In this document: piece by piece, positions 17,712 through 28,147 of the stretch
Layout: the number at the start of each line of letters is the position of its first letter
Numbering within the stretch: position 1 is the stretch's first letter
NCBI GenBank assembly: GCA_019915135.1
Contig: JAHLMK010000013.1
Location: 1,240,001 to 1,304,000, forward strand
Direction of reading: 5' to 3'
Source: Strobilurus pachycystidiatus
Lineage: Eukaryota > Basidiomycota > Agaricomycetes > Agaricales > Physalacriaceae
Length of the DNA: 64,000 nucleotides
Made by a program: the position numbers and the translations under genes
Notes under the pieces: generated by a model
Database searches by the model: none
What the model was told of the DNA's origin: nothing
The model's input: the letters and a program-made list of their open reading frames with translations, nothing else

Positions 17712-20700
17712 TTGCTTAGTTCGTTTAGATAGCGAGTCCGTGGGTGCGAATCGAGCTGACAGTTGTGCTGCAGGACGATCGCGCGGACGCTGGCGAATCT
17801 CCATTGCTTGTTCATTCGGAGTCACGGACTTCGAGACACGTTTTGCATAGCGGCGAGCTAGCTCTTGAGCTTCCTCCCCCTCCGAAAGGGTAGGTACTGC
17901 CACTCCTTTGATGCGTACTGTGTCGTATTCGAAGTCTAATGCGATTCCATGTTTGCGCATGAACACGGTACCGATAACCAGGTCATATCGATCGACGTTG
18001 GTTATATCGAAGTAGTCGTTGCCCGTGATTCGTGCGCGTTCATTTCCATAGTCGAATGACGACTCGGTACCATGAGTAATCTTAGATCGACTTCCTTTAG
18101 TACCAAGTTGCAGTGGGATTGGAGTAGTGAGTTGGAACACTTTCAACTTTGCGATGCGAGCAAAGTCAGGACTGAATGAGTCCGTCGTACTCCCACTGTC
18201 GAATAGGGCGAACGCTTTGAGGCCATTCACAGTAATGAATCCAGCGAGGCAGCGGTTCTCGCTGCTACTTCGCTTTGGGCGTGGCGAGATCCGTTCAATA
18301 TGTTTTCGTTTGACTTTAACTTCCCCAGCCACATGGCGTGAGGCAGAAGAGTCTGAAACTTCTTCCGTTTTCATAGCTCGAAGGTACTCGCCGAAGTTCA
18401 TAGTGTATTCATCGTGAGATGCTACACTATTGTTGTCATCATCATTGTCGTATTCGGACTCGACATCCGAGGATTCCACAGAGGTGGGAGATTCGTTGTC
18501 ATCTACAACGTCTCTTAGGAAACCTAGTCGAGTATCATCCTCATTTGCTTCATAGATGGATCGCATGTATGCGTCATCTGCGGCATCGGGCTCGTAGTCG
18601 GCCTCTGTCCATGGATCTTCTTCCGGTTGAGGTGTATCGTCACTAGGAGGCTCAGCGTCCGTCCAATCTGGTACGTCCGCTGTTCCTTCTGGGTCAGGAT
18701 TGTCCTCGTGATCATGGTCGTTATGTTCGTCGGAGATGTCAAACTCATCGTCATCCACGATTCGGTAAAGTCGTTCTCCTTGTTTGACAAACATTGGTTT
18801 CTGCCCAAACCGCGGACACTTGGGGTTAGAGTACAGGTGAGTTTCTGACCCGCAGTTATAACACTTTAGACGTCTCCGAGGTGCTGTCTTTCCTTGAGGC
18901 CGCGGACTGCCCGAACGGGGCGGTCGTCCATCCCGAGCGGCTTGCAGTCGCGCGGGATCGGGACTGGTACTGAATCGTACACCATTCACTTTCTTGAATA
19001 TTCGAGGTGTCGTTCTCTGACGCGGCACCGTTTGCGTGGTAGGCTTATTCTCGGTTGCTTTAGTCAGAGCATATTGTCTATTAGCGCGGAGACCTTTCTC
19101 AATGATCAAGGCTTCTCTCATTATCTTGTTGACATCTGAGGATTCGGCGATGATGCCTTTTTGATGCATCAAGTGGCGTAGTTGATCCGGGAAGGTTCCC
19201 ATCAACTTGTGCTTGAATCGGTACACGTCTGGAGGGCACGGCATCATATTTGCCCATCGGAGCAGGTCAGAGAATAACTGACAAACTCCTCCTTCTGGTC
19301 GATACGCGGTATTATCAAATCGACGCGTAATGTCGAATAGAGAACCTTCGTGAATGAATCTTCGGTAAAGTCCGTTTACAATTTGAGCGAACGTTCGTTG
19401 ATTATCACCGGGGTTGTCATTAGACAGACTCCAGTTGATATTTTCAACAGATTCTTGATACCACGAGCGAGCATCTCCGTCGAGAAGTGTTCCTAAAGTC
19501 GTGGTACGTTGATCATCTATAATTGAGACACGATTGATGCCATCCTCATCGGGAGTATACGCTGGACCACACAAGTTTGCGGCCTTGAACCAGCGCACGA
19601 TGGCAAGGAACCAGTCTTCGAACGTCACGATGTTTGACGTTCCACTGTACTTTGGCGGCCTGGCAATGCCCTGAAGCGTTGCTTTCTGGACACCCATGTC
19701 TAATCCAGGTCGCGGAATGAGTAAGTGCAACGCGATGACTTTCTCGAATCGAGCAAAAGTCAACGCCATAACTTCGCTTTCATTGCGTAGTACTGGGACA
19801 TAATTGAATTCCTCTTCAGCAGAGAAGTGTCCAGGTCCAACAGATTCATGTCTAGCTGTCCCGAATGGGGCAGGAGTAGGCTGTTGTGAGCCTTGACGCG
19901 AACGATTTCCTTGGTAGCTACTGTGGTGTGAAGATGGATCACCGTGATCTGAGGGATCAGGATCGCCACCGTCACCACCTCCAGGAGCATTGAATCCTGG
20001 GGTTCCTCTTTCACCTTGAGGACCTCGTTCTCCAGGAGGACCACGTTCGCCAGGAGGACCTCTAGGACCGGGTGGACCAGGTGGGCCTGGTGGACCAGGT
20101 GGACCAGAACCTCCAGGCGGACCAGGCGGACCAGGATCTCCAGGTGGACCCCGCCGAGGAGGTCCGTCAAAGTCATTGTCATTCCTATGTGGGAGAGGTG
20201 GACCACCACCAGGTGGGCCGCCTCCTGGAGGACCACCATTTCCACCGGGATTGTCATCATCACTATGAGGTGACGATGGCGGTCCGGGTGGCTGCCTTGG
20301 GGGCATTCCATGACTAGTATAAGCCGGAAGGTTGTTAAGTTGAGTAGTTCCCGAATGAATTGAAGGAGCAGCTTTGTGGTCTTTTTCATGACCGGGTTGT
20401 TCCTCATCGACTGTAGTAGCATCAGTGATGCTAGGTGTGGGGAACCACCCTCGAATGAGGTCGTAACCTTTGTCTGAAAGTCCCGGAAGTTCAACGAGAA
20501 TCCCTGGGACATTTGGATCATATGCACGACCTTCAGAATCAAAGCGAATGCCCTGATCTCCCATCCGAGAGTATTGGTATCGCTCGATGTCTAGGTCGCG
20601 CATCCGTTGATGCATTCCACGCCAGTATATGTCCATCATCGCGTCAGACGTAATGTCAGACGGAGGTGTGGGCGGTGGACTCATTGTATGGGCTGAAGGC

Positions 20701-22229
20701 GGATGAGACCATTCTCCCATGGCACGCGTTGCATTAGCACGTCGCACGTAGTTCGAGTTAGTCTCATCCTGATCTTGAGGTATCAGCATACGGAGGCTAT
20801 CCAAGTGGATATTAGCGTCGTAATCGTCTTGTTCACGACTGTAGCCTCCGAGATCTTCTCTTACATTGATGGGCGTCTCACGAAGACGTCCGTCAGGCAG
20901 TAGATTAGCAGATAAAAATCGATTTATTGCTAGTCGAGGTATTCCTAAGAAAGTGTTGCCCTGCGTCGTCTGACGACGCACAGCAAGTCGATACAATTCG
21001 TCTTCATAACGACGAAGTACTTCAGCAAAAGCACTGAAGTCCATGCGAGCCTGAGAGTTAGTCGATGCGTTCTGTGGTGCGGTAACCACGTCGCGCGTCG
21101 ACTCCGACGATATTGTAGATGGATTAGGTTGTAATATTGGCGGCACTATAATTGGCGGCGGCATAGGCGGAGTAGTCGATGGTAGAAACACCGAAATCGG
21201 AGAAGGCGGTACTCGCGGTCGAGGAGCCGTCGTCATTGAACGTGGTGGTTTCACTTCCATCGCTGGAGGAATCGGCGGTGGAGGTGGTGCTGGCATCGAC
21301 GGTAACACTGGTGGGAACCCTATTGGATGCGGGATCCACATTGTTGGAAGCGGCGCAGATTGCGTCACTTTTGGAGTGGGTTGCCGCAGCGGAGGTGGTG
21401 CTGGAGGCGACGGAGGCAGAGGTAACATCCTCGGTGATGGCTTCGTCGCGAACGGCACAGGCGGCGATGGCGGAAGTGGGATCGAGGTTGGTGACGATTT
21501 GGGTAGAGGGATAGAGGCCGGCGACGGCTTCGTCGCCAACGGTACAGGTGGCGAAGGCGGAAGCGGGATCGAGGTGGGTGAAGCTTTGGGTAAAGGGATG
21601 GAGTCCGGCAACGGCTTCGTTCCCAGCTCTAGAGGCGGCGGCGGTCGAGTATGACGAGGAGGAAGAACAGCAGAGACTGGTTCTTCCTTCGGGATCTTGA
21701 AGGTCGTTTGGTCTGCGGTAGGTGTTGGCGGTAGAGACCGTCGTGCTTCAATATCTTGAAGATGAGCGATGCGCTGATGCAGCGCAGCGTTCGTGAGATC
21801 GTTGTCGTTCATGCTGGACACCTGTGATGGAGGTCGGGAAGGTGCTGATTTCTTCGCCACAAATAATGGTCGAGTCGTAGGTCGAGAGACTACGGGCGAG
21901 GCAGTTGGCGATAGCGCATAGCCTCCAGAGAACATTCGAGTGGCCGGGGTATCGGGTAGCGGTGGCAGATGTGCTGTCATCGCATCGAGGTTGGGGTATA
22001 TGTTGGATGGACCTGCCTCAGGCAAAGGCTGAGGCGGATCGGGTGGGTATCGAGCATTTGAAGGAGGCGCCGTCTCGTAGATGACAGCGCCCGTAAGATC
22101 CAGAAGGTCGTCGGTATCAAGAGATAAGGCGGTGAAGGGCAACTCGGTGATGCCTTCATCATTTTGGCGCTGCTGGCGTGAACGAGCACGCGCCCGTGGT
22201 CCGATAAGAGTCGGTTTTCGGTTCCCCAT
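17709..22229 (-). CDS. gag-protease polyprotein, element 2, with collagen-like segment
   Basis: ATG 22229 ([12 protein letters not shown]) is the likely start; upstream open sequence runs into the LTR without an ATG. About 1506 codons. Order: Pro-rich repeats ([18 protein letters not shown] type, 21.4-21.65 kb); a helical part with [16 protein letters not shown]; a collagen-like Gly-X-Y tract (about 19.99-20.17 kb); the capsid-like region ([17 protein letters not shown], 19.6 kb); a knuckle [16 protein letters not shown] (CX2CX4HX6C, two residues longer than the usual spacing); acidic linker; and aspartic protease with [10 protein letters not shown] near 18195-18225 and a second [10 protein letters not shown] flap-side motif. 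It forms particles and carries the processing protease. It ends at UGA 17709. Confidence 0.93.
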   Translation of the reverse strand: MGNRKPTLIGPRARARSRQQRQNDEGITELPFTALSLDTDDLLDLTGAVIYETAPPSNARYPPDPPQPLPEAGPSNIYPNLDAMTAHLPPLPDTPATRMFSGGYALSPTASPVVSRPTTRPLFVAKKSAPSRPPSQVSSMNDNDLTNAALHQRIAHLQDIEARRSLPPTPTADQTTFKIPKEEPVSAVLPPRHTRPPPPLELGTKPLPDSIPLPKASPTSIPLPPSPPVPLATKPSPASIPLPKSSPTSIPLPPSPPVPFATKPSPRMLPLPPSPPAPPPLRQPTPKVTQSAPLPTMWIPHPIGFPPVLPSMPAPPPPPIPPAMEVKPPRSMTTAPRPRVPPSPISVFLPSTTPPMPPPIIVPPILQPNPSTISSESTRDVVTAPQNASTNSQARMDFSAFAEVLRRYEDELYRLAVRRQTTQGNTFLGIPRLAINRFLSANLLPDGRLRETPINVREDLGGYSREQDDYDANIHLDSLRMLIPQDQDETNSNYVRRANATRAMGEWSHPPSAHTMSPPPTPPSDITSDAMMDIYWRGMHQRMRDLDIERYQYSRMGDQGIRFDSEGRAYDPNVPGILVELPGLSDKGYDLIRGWFPTPSITDATTVDEEQPGHEKDHKAAPSIHSGTTQLNNLPAYTSHGMPPRQPPGPPSSPHSDDDNPGGNGGPPGGGPPGGGPPLPHRNDNDFDGPPRRGPPGDPGPPGPPGGSGPPGPPGPPGPPGPRGPPGERGPPGERGPQGERGTPGFNAPGGGDGGDPDPSDHGDPSSHHSSYQGNRSRQGSQQPTPAPFGTARHESVGPGHFSAEEEFNYVPVLRNESEVMALTFARFEKVIALHLLIPRPGLDMGVQKATLQGIARPPKYSGTSNIVTFEDWFLAIVRWFKAANLCGPAYTPDEDGINRVSIIDDQRTTTLGTLLDGDARSWYQESVENINWSLSNDNPGDNQRTFAQIVNGLYRRFIHEGSLFDITRRFDNTAYRPEGGVCQLFSDLLRWANMMPCPPDVYRFKHKLMGTFPDQLRHLMHQKGIIAESSDVNKIMREALIIEKGLRANRQYALTKATENKPTTQTVPRQRTTPRIFKKVNGVRFSTSPDPARLQAARDGRPPRSGSPRPQGKTAPRRRLKCYNCGSETHLYSNPKCPRFGQKPMFVKQGERLYRIVDDDEFDISDEHNDHDHEDNPDPEGTADVPDWTDAEPPSDDTPQPEEDPWTEADYEPDAADDAYMRSIYEANEDDTRLGFLRDVVDDNESPTSVESSDVESEYDNDDDNNSVASHDEYTMNFGEYLRAMKTEEVSDSSASRHVAGEVKVKRKHIERISPRPKRSSSENRCLAGFITVNGLKAFALFDSGSTTDSFSPDFARIAKLKVFQLTTPIPLQLGTKGSRSKITHGTESSFDYGNERARITGNDYFDITNVDRYDLVIGTVFMRKHGIALDFEYDTVRIKGVAVPTLSEGEEAQELARRYAKRVSKSVTPNEQAMEIRQRPRDRPAAQLSARFAPTDSLSKRTKQ

Positions 22230-22328
22230 CGCAGAAGTGTTCGATATGTTCCGCGATGTGAACCAGTAGTTAATCCGCTTTTGCGGCGGGGGCGTCTGGC
22301 GATCAATTGTAGCTGATGCGAAAAAAAG

Positions 22329-22531
22329 TGTAAAACCCAATCTTGCGGGGTCTCAGTTCCTCGCTATTCGCACGACAGGTGGGTAGGATTGCGAGACGAG
22401 AAATACAAGAGTAAGCAGATGGGGTGGTGGTAAGAATCTCTGTGAGTAGTCTACTCGAGTCCGTTGTATACATAGTCGTCCGAGATCATACGTAAGCATA
22501 GCATAGTAAGCGAAATATCATAGCGGTTACA
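22329..22531 (-). repeat. 5' LTR of element 2
   Basis: 203 bp, matching the 3' LTR by eye. The internal side continues CTTTTTTTCGCATCAGC, which resembles the sequence next to the LTR of the truncated relative at 23627 and is the likely primer-binding region, though it lacks a TGG tRNA match. Confidence 0.96.
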
Positions 22532-22690
22532 CATCAACCTGAGCTAGTTTAACGTTAACTTATACAGTCTTTGGTCTAACTTTGGTCAACTTGGAAGTGA
22601 CCTGAATAAAGGCCACATTCTAACCATTATTCAAGTTAACTATCCGTCATTAGTGACTTTCTTGACTCAAGTTGACCATATCAACCATAG
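22532..22690 (+). repeat. Degenerate 21-bp tandem array (right part)
   Basis: Continuation of the array at 10830-11249 (units such as ACCTGAGCTAGTTTAACGTT and AACTTATACAGTCTTTGGTCT), separated from it by element 2. It ends where the gag fragment at 22695 begins. Confidence 0.7.
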
Positions 22691-22694
22691 TTAC

Positions 22695-23537
22695 TTACAA
22701 TTTCTTCTGGTAGGGGGCCCCCTTTCGTGATGTAGCCAAGGGAGGTATGGCTACAAAAGTCTGTCCTCCAATTGTCTGACGTTGTGTGGCCAGATTCAAG
22801 ATACCTTTCTCGTGTTTGTGGACTAGGTCCTCATGAACTTGAGTTCGGTATAATCGTTTACCCAATTTGCGGATGAAATCGTCATTAGGATCCGGTGGGT
22901 TAAACTTACCGAATCCTTTCAACGTCTCACTCATCGCGTTTACAAAGGTGTTCTTGTATTGAGTGAGTGCTTCATCACGGAGTTGCGATGTATCTGGCAA
23001 ATCTGGCCATGCATTAGACTTAGGTCTATTCTTGAGTGTCAGCTCATTGTCGAGCTTCTTGTGCGCCACTATGGCCTTGAGGCGTTCGACTTCCGCCTCC
23101 ACATCGGCCAAGGGTCTGTCTTCCATGGGGATAGTCTTCGGACGCGATGAAGTTCGAGATCCGTTCCGAGATCCATGCTGAGATTTCTCGGCTTGTTCCT
23201 CGAGGGCTCTGATGGATGCGCGTGTCACAGGACGCGAGGGATGAGGAGACTCGATAGTCATTGTGTCTCGTGGGGGAAAGTCAAGTAGAGGGTGAAAGTC
23301 GTCTGTGTCCACGGACGACGATGAGAAAGCGAGTTCAGATAATGAAGTTTTATTTTCAAGGGTTTGTTGGCGTTGCTGCTGTCTCGTTAATCGAGAGAAT
23401 AGCGGGTCAGCGACGGGAACGCCTTTCACAGGGTGTGAGGGTCGGTACTCGGCGTCGGGATCTTCTTTCTTAGAACGTTTCCTCGCTGTAGTACCGGATG
23501 ATTTGTTTTTGGGTTTGGATGGCCGGCCACGGGGCAT
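22695..23537 (-). pseudogene. gag N-terminal fragment of element 4
   Basis: ATG 23537 starts MPRGRPSKPKNK, a basic AT-hook-like beginning, followed by a basic/Ser-rich stretch, a helical region (LADVEAEVERLKAIVAHKK) and the segment shared with element 2. It stops at 22695 after ATSRKGAPYQKKL, at the border with the tandem repeat. No knuckle or protease remains. Confidence 0.75.
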
Positions 23538-23626
23538 CCACAGTCGTGCGAGTAAATCGACGACACGTTTTGTAGCGTAGAGGCTAACACGTTGTAATAA
23601 CTTTTTATTACTGATGCGTAAAAAAG

Positions 23627-23909
23627 TGTAAGTCTTGGCCCCGAGTTGCTTAGTTCCCACAAGCTACGCACAACAGAGTTATACAATTGTGTAGCTAACA
23701 GAAGGGATACAAGCGGTTCGGGGTGAAGATAGATACCCATACGAGATGTAGCCGACGAGTATATATACTAAATTGTAGGAAAAACATGTGAAAAAGAACG
23801 GGTAGGAAACATAACCGGAACATGAGGTGTGAGTACAACGAGGCGTAAGTAGCCATAAAAGGAAGGATCATACGGCGGTAGAAGAGGCACCTCAGGCGCA
23901 GCCGTTACA
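23627..23909 (-). repeat. Putative LTR of element 4
   Basis: Bounds inferred from the inverted termini TGTAA/TTACA and from the start motif TGTAACG shared with elements 2 and 3. A TATATATACT stretch near 23760 may be its promoter. No second copy is in the window. Confidence 0.6.
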
Positions 23910-25229
23910 GTCAAATATGAGTTGAATAGCCTGTTCAAATTCAAGGTAAGAATACCACATCGATAACATTGTAGCATTGTCATTTCGGGTCGTAGTACTA
24001 TACATCATCATGATAATTGTCACTGCTCCGAAACCTACCATCGGCGCCACAGCTTTGTCAAGCTGCTAGGCGAACAAGAGCATATGCATGACAGTCCGGG
24101 AACAACGCGATGTCAATTGCTGGGAGATTTACACGTCCGCGACCCATCAGCGGGTATGAGGGTAGCCTCGCCATACCGCAAACACTCTTAGGACATGGTA
24201 AGCGAAACTCCTCGTGCTATACACAGAAAGCTTACGGCAAGGCATGTTCGAGGCCTTCCTCCAGGGCGGATGCACGAGGGGGCGGTGTTCCCCATGAGCC
24301 TCAGGACCAGGACATATGTTGCGTTGGTACTGGGAGCAGATCCAGAGCCGACGCCGAAATCTGAGACGGTGAGATGTGTTGCGCTTGCAAAACTGGGAGC
24401 CAGTGTCCAGCGACCAGTGAGACTTCTGACTCTGAGCGGAAGGTCTTCCTATTCATGACCAGCATGCGTATCGCCTTCACGAAGCAATCGGTCCAGCGGC
24501 GAGCGCTTCTCTTGTTCGCTAGACTTCGGACCAAATTTCAGGCGTTCACATCTGGTCGAGGCCTTTTTTGGAGAAAGGACGCCAAACTCTTGGACGGTGT
24601 GATGTGTTGCGCTTGTGAGCTAAGTGAAACTAATTAGCGACCAATAAGACTTCTGAGCGAAAGGTCCTCCGACCTAAGACCAACATACCCATCCCCTGAA
24701 CGAAGCAATCAAGCGCCCCTTTCTCTAATTCAGCAGACTTCAGTCCGACTACGTACTATGCGTTGCATTCAGCATGCGAACTCAAGGGCGAGGAGATCGA
24801 GATGTTACCTAGCCGTTGAGCACTCTCGGTACCCGCGTCTCGCCGGTTTCCCCGGCCATGTATCTCATCCTATGCCTCTTCCTAGAAGTTTAACTAACGA
24901 TCCATATCGACGTCAAAGGAGCTTACTTCGACAGCCCAGTAAGCATAACCCACAAAATATCGACCCGCAACATCCTCATGCCCAGGTCCTGCACTCGGCG
25001 AGATGCAGGCTGCTGAGGATGAAGGTCTCTATTTTGTTGCACCAGGCGCAAAGACAGAGAAATACCACGCGGGAAGGAGCATGACGCGAACAAGGTGAGC
25101 CTAATTATTTCGGTCAGCAGTGGACGGCGTCTCGATTATGAAAGCCTTACGCAAGCGTACGAAACGAATGGAAGATGCCAAGCCCCGTACGATGAGATTT
25201 CGAAGCTCGTCCTTGTGGAGAGGGACATG
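23910..25229. other. Non-coding stretch with a diverged tandem duplication
   Basis: No supported gene. Sequence from about 24368 (GATGTGTTGCGCTTG) recurs, diverged, from about 24597, followed in both copies by AGCGACCA..ACTTCTGA and ACGAAGCAATC, a period near 229 bp. Confidence 0.5.
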
Positions 25230-25810
25230 CTGAGCGCAGCGATGATGGAACACGACGAGCACAGCGTGACCGGGCGGATGTACTGCACTTGAGGAGGCAG
25301 TACGGGATGATGAGCGGCGGTGTGGATGCCAGAGGCGGGCATTCAATGTCAACCAAGTTCCAACGAACGAGGAAAGGGGATCAATCGTCGCGTCCGCAAG
25401 CGGTGGGGGATTGGGCTTGTCCCATAAAGCGCAGTGATGATGAAACACGACGAGCACGGCGTGACCGGGCGGATGTACCGCACTTGAGGAGGCAGTACGG
25501 GATGATGAGCGGCGGTGTGGATGCCAGAGGCGGGCATTCAATGTCAACCAAGTTCCAACGAACGAGGAAAGGGGATCAATCGTCGCGTCCGCAAGCGGTG
25601 GGGGATTGGGCTTGTCCCATAAAGCGCAGTGATGATGAAACACGACGAGCACGGCGTGACCGGGCGGATGTACCGCACTTGAGGAGGCAGGACGGGATGA
25701 TGTGCGGCGATGTCGACGCCACGAGAGGGCATTGCCAATGATCGATAACAAAGAAAGAGGGGCCACTCGTCGCGATCGTGAAGGGTAGGATGAACTTGGC
25801 ACATAGGCGA
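25230..25810. repeat. 195-bp tandem repeat, about three copies
   Basis: The unit beginning CACTTGAGGAGGCAG starts at 25286, 25481 and 25676, exactly 195 bp apart. The copies at 25286-25480 and 25481-25675 are nearly identical; the flanking partial copies are diverged. As 195 is 65 x 3, open frames persist on both strands, which explains long repetitive ORFs that I do not regard as genes. Confidence 0.9.
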
Positions 25811-25885
25811 GTTTAAAGCAGTCCACTTGAATGACCTTGGAAAGTACGAAGGGTTGCTAATCAGCTGGCGACGAGACGGGGGACG

Positions 25886-25920
25886 GTCCACGCGGAGGGG
25901 GACGGTCCACGCGGAGGTGG
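25886..25920 (+). repeat. Short direct repeat GGGACGGTCCACGCGGAGG x2
   Basis: Two adjacent copies of a 19-21 bp unit just downstream of the 195-bp array; the unit contains the palindrome GGACGGTCC. Confidence 0.6.
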
Positions 25921-25949
25921 ACTACGCGGCTGGGGAAATGACCGGGCAC

Positions 25950-27650
25950 TGTTATGCGCGTTGTGTCATGTGCAGACGACGCGTACTGTCGGGGGTGAGC
26001 TGGCGTGACGGCGAGGGACAACCTGTACAAACCTACGGCAGTCGCCCTATATGCCACAAGGACGAACTCGCGGGTGATGGATATCCCAGAGAGAGCAGCT
26101 AGGTGGCATTCTGGAATCGCTTCGTCAGCATGACCGCGAGCACTGCGTGACGGGACGTGAAAGTGCCTCTTGTTGTACGAGTACAAGAGCGATTCTGATG
26201 CGAGTAAAGGTTCACGAACCATCGGGCTGCCAGAGCAGGGCCAGACGGTGAGGGTAAGACGCGACGATATCCACCATGTGAGTGCGTTACACCCTGAGAT
26301 CAGGTTAGATGAGCGTCAGAGGGGGATGGTATGTGCACACCTGCCTTTCCGCCATCGACTCGGCACATCAGCGACTCGTTATGTTCCTCGGGCCAATCGA
26401 AGGCACGAGCACCGAGCGCGACGTGGGGCTGGGGCTGGCAGCCAAGGAAAACGGACATAGTCGGCGCGGTGCGCTGCGACGACGCGACTGTTAGCGGCGT
26501 GCTGCTCTGCAATTAGCGGTCCGAACACCATATACGGAGAAGCCAAGCCAAGCGTACCCGTGCGCTGCCACTCCGTTATACAATGAGAAAGTGCGCCATA
26601 TCAAGGCGCAGGACAGCTATTGGGCGGAGGGGCGGGATGACAAGCATGAAGGCGGGTCATGGCGGCAAGGCTCAAAGCGCAAACATCCAAATTGGGACTG
26701 CGAAACGCTACCGCGGCAATTTCCGCTGCTTTCCGTTCCATTCCACATCGACCAGATGCAGTCGCGCCCCCGCCTCTGGATTGGGTCTAGCTGTGCCACT
26801 CGTCTCCTTCATCTCTCTTTTGACCGCGCCGGTATCAGAATGGCTCCGTCTCAGATCCTCTGTCTTCTGGGTCCGCTTACTACGATGGGAATTCCTTCGA
26901 TTCCTCCACTGCCTGAATGAGAAGGAGGAGTCCTTCGTGCACTGTTCCCTCAGACTATCGATGCAGAGTCCTTTGTGGACATGCTCTGAGATTAACCTCG
27001 AGAGTCGACGGTCCCGACTCCCGATCACAGACAGGGTCATCAATTCATTATGCCCCCACAAGCAAATCTGGACCGCCTAATGGTGGATTGTGGTCCATTC
27101 CTCCGTCTCGAACGGATACTAGACTTGTTGGCGCTCTCCGTGTATCGCCTATGCCTCACTATAAAATCTGGTCGATCTCGAAGATGGTGGGACACTAAAC
27201 AAGTGCCAGTGGATCAAACCGTCTCCGCTTCCATCCAAATCCTATACCATGAACGCCCTCGCATCCACATCGCGTCTCCGCGCTACCCAACCCGCACTAC
27301 GGATGATGCAACGGCGAAACATCTGGGTCCCACATACCGTCCAGCCACATACGAACACGAATGTCAGTCTTCGTCGTTCGAGTCATCGCTTCTCTTGCTG
27401 ACACTAAATCTCTTTAGCACATGCCATTCAACTACCTCAACAAAAGCACGCTCAAATATAAATTCGCCGGATACCTCGGCTTTGGCTTCGCTCTTCCCTG
27501 GGTCGCTGTTGCCTGGCAGTGGTACGTCCTTTCCATTCCTTGAACATGGAGGATGTCAATTGAGATTCTTTCGTCTAGGTATAAACCTGGCGGTTTCAAA
27601 GCCTCAACAGCATAAGTAGTAATTTGAACTGTACACCATGTAATCGCCAT
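25950..27650 (+). repeat. Inverted segmental duplication, copy A (carries a COX8-type gene)
   Basis: About 1.7 kb that recurs in reverse orientation at 44490-46215. Similarity is patchy in the first 600 bp (shared CTGTCGGG.GTGAGCT.GCGTG and the segment encoding PAFPPSTRHIS versus PALPPWTWHIT) and very high over the COX8-type exons. The copies are about 17 kb apart and enclose most host genes of the window. Confidence 0.8.
27249..27615 (+). CDS. COX8: Cytochrome c oxidase subunit VIIc/8-type, mitochondrial (copy A)
   Basis: Three exons: 27249-27362, 27418-27521 and 27579-27615, giving 84 residues. The first exon encodes a basic Ser/Arg-rich presequence (MNALASTSRLRATQPALRMM) ending near RRNIWVPHT. 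The second encodes HMPFNYLNKSTLKYK followed by a single hydrophobic span (YLGFGFALPWVAVAWQW), the signature of the COX7C/fungal Cox8 family. The third is YKPGGFKASTA. It would be a small inner-membrane subunit of complex IV. Introns are 55 and 57 nt with normal borders. A second intact copy lies at 44529-44898 on the other strand. Confidence 0.92.
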
Positions 27651-28147
27651 ACCTATATGTATGATACTTCTCGCTATCGGACTCTATTTACTGTGGTTAA
27701 CAATCAAACATCGGGCGAACGGTCCCAATGGCTCTAAGACTTGGTGAATAAGGTCTCGACGTGAGAGAGACGTCGGGGAAGAAAAGACGCTGGATCAGAA
27801 CACGGGCCAGAACCTGCAAACCAGCATGAGAACCGAAATGATGTAGATGGACGGAATACACTGCTAGCACTATCCAAAGGACAGTGAAAGCCCATCCCAC
27901 TCTGGATCTACAAAGCCAGTTCCCCTTCAATCCATCTTGGGACCCAGGTCCCTTTGCCCCTCGACGTTGGAGCGCGGAATGGCCTCGATCTTCATCGGAA
28001 ACGTCTTCGCTTGTGTCGGGCCGGCTCCCTCCCGTCGTTTCCCACGATCGAATGATAGAGCGATTTTCTCCTTACGTCACTGTCAATCTTGCTGTTCCCT
28101 CCTTTCCAAACTGGCCCTTCCCCGACGCGTCTTTCTGCACGACGACA
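27616..28147. other. Intergenic region between COX8-type and MYND genes
   Basis: About 530 bp with no supported gene. It should hold the COX8 3' end and the MYND gene promoter. Confidence 0.5.

Larger units (their letters stand above)
11250..22531 (-). mobile_element. Ty3/gypsy LTR retrotransposon, element 2 (complete, 11.28 kb)
   Basis: Complete minus-strand element bounded by 203-bp LTRs that I read as identical (11250-11452 and 22329-22531) and by the 5-bp target duplication CATCA (11245-11249 and 22532-22536). Order in transcription sense: 5' LTR, gag-protease (22229-17709), in-frame UGA, pol (17708-14103), third ORF (14033-11517), a purine-rich GAGGGGAGAG tract, 3' LTR. All ORFs are intact and the LTRs identical, so insertion is recent and the copy may be autonomous. 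It landed in the 21-bp tandem array. Confidence 0.97.
22695..23909 (-). mobile_element. Truncated Ty3/gypsy element 4: 5' LTR plus gag N-terminus
   Basis: A 283-bp LTR-like block (23627-23909, TGTAACGGC...ACTTACA in minus sense) is followed by a gag N-terminal ORF. The coding sequence breaks off at the 21-bp tandem array, so protease, pol and the 3' LTR are gone. Gag ends with a segment (NLATQRQTIGGQTFVAIPPL) clearly related to element 2 gag ([21 protein letters not shown]). Confidence 0.8.

Noticed and set aside
20016..20317. Plus-strand ORFs rich in Arg/Thr/Trp and Asp/Gln/Val
   Set aside because: Antisense shadows of the collagen-like tract in gag of element 2.
25101..25891. Long repetitive ORFs on both strands
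   Set aside because: By-product of the 195-bp tandem repeat, whose length is a multiple of three.
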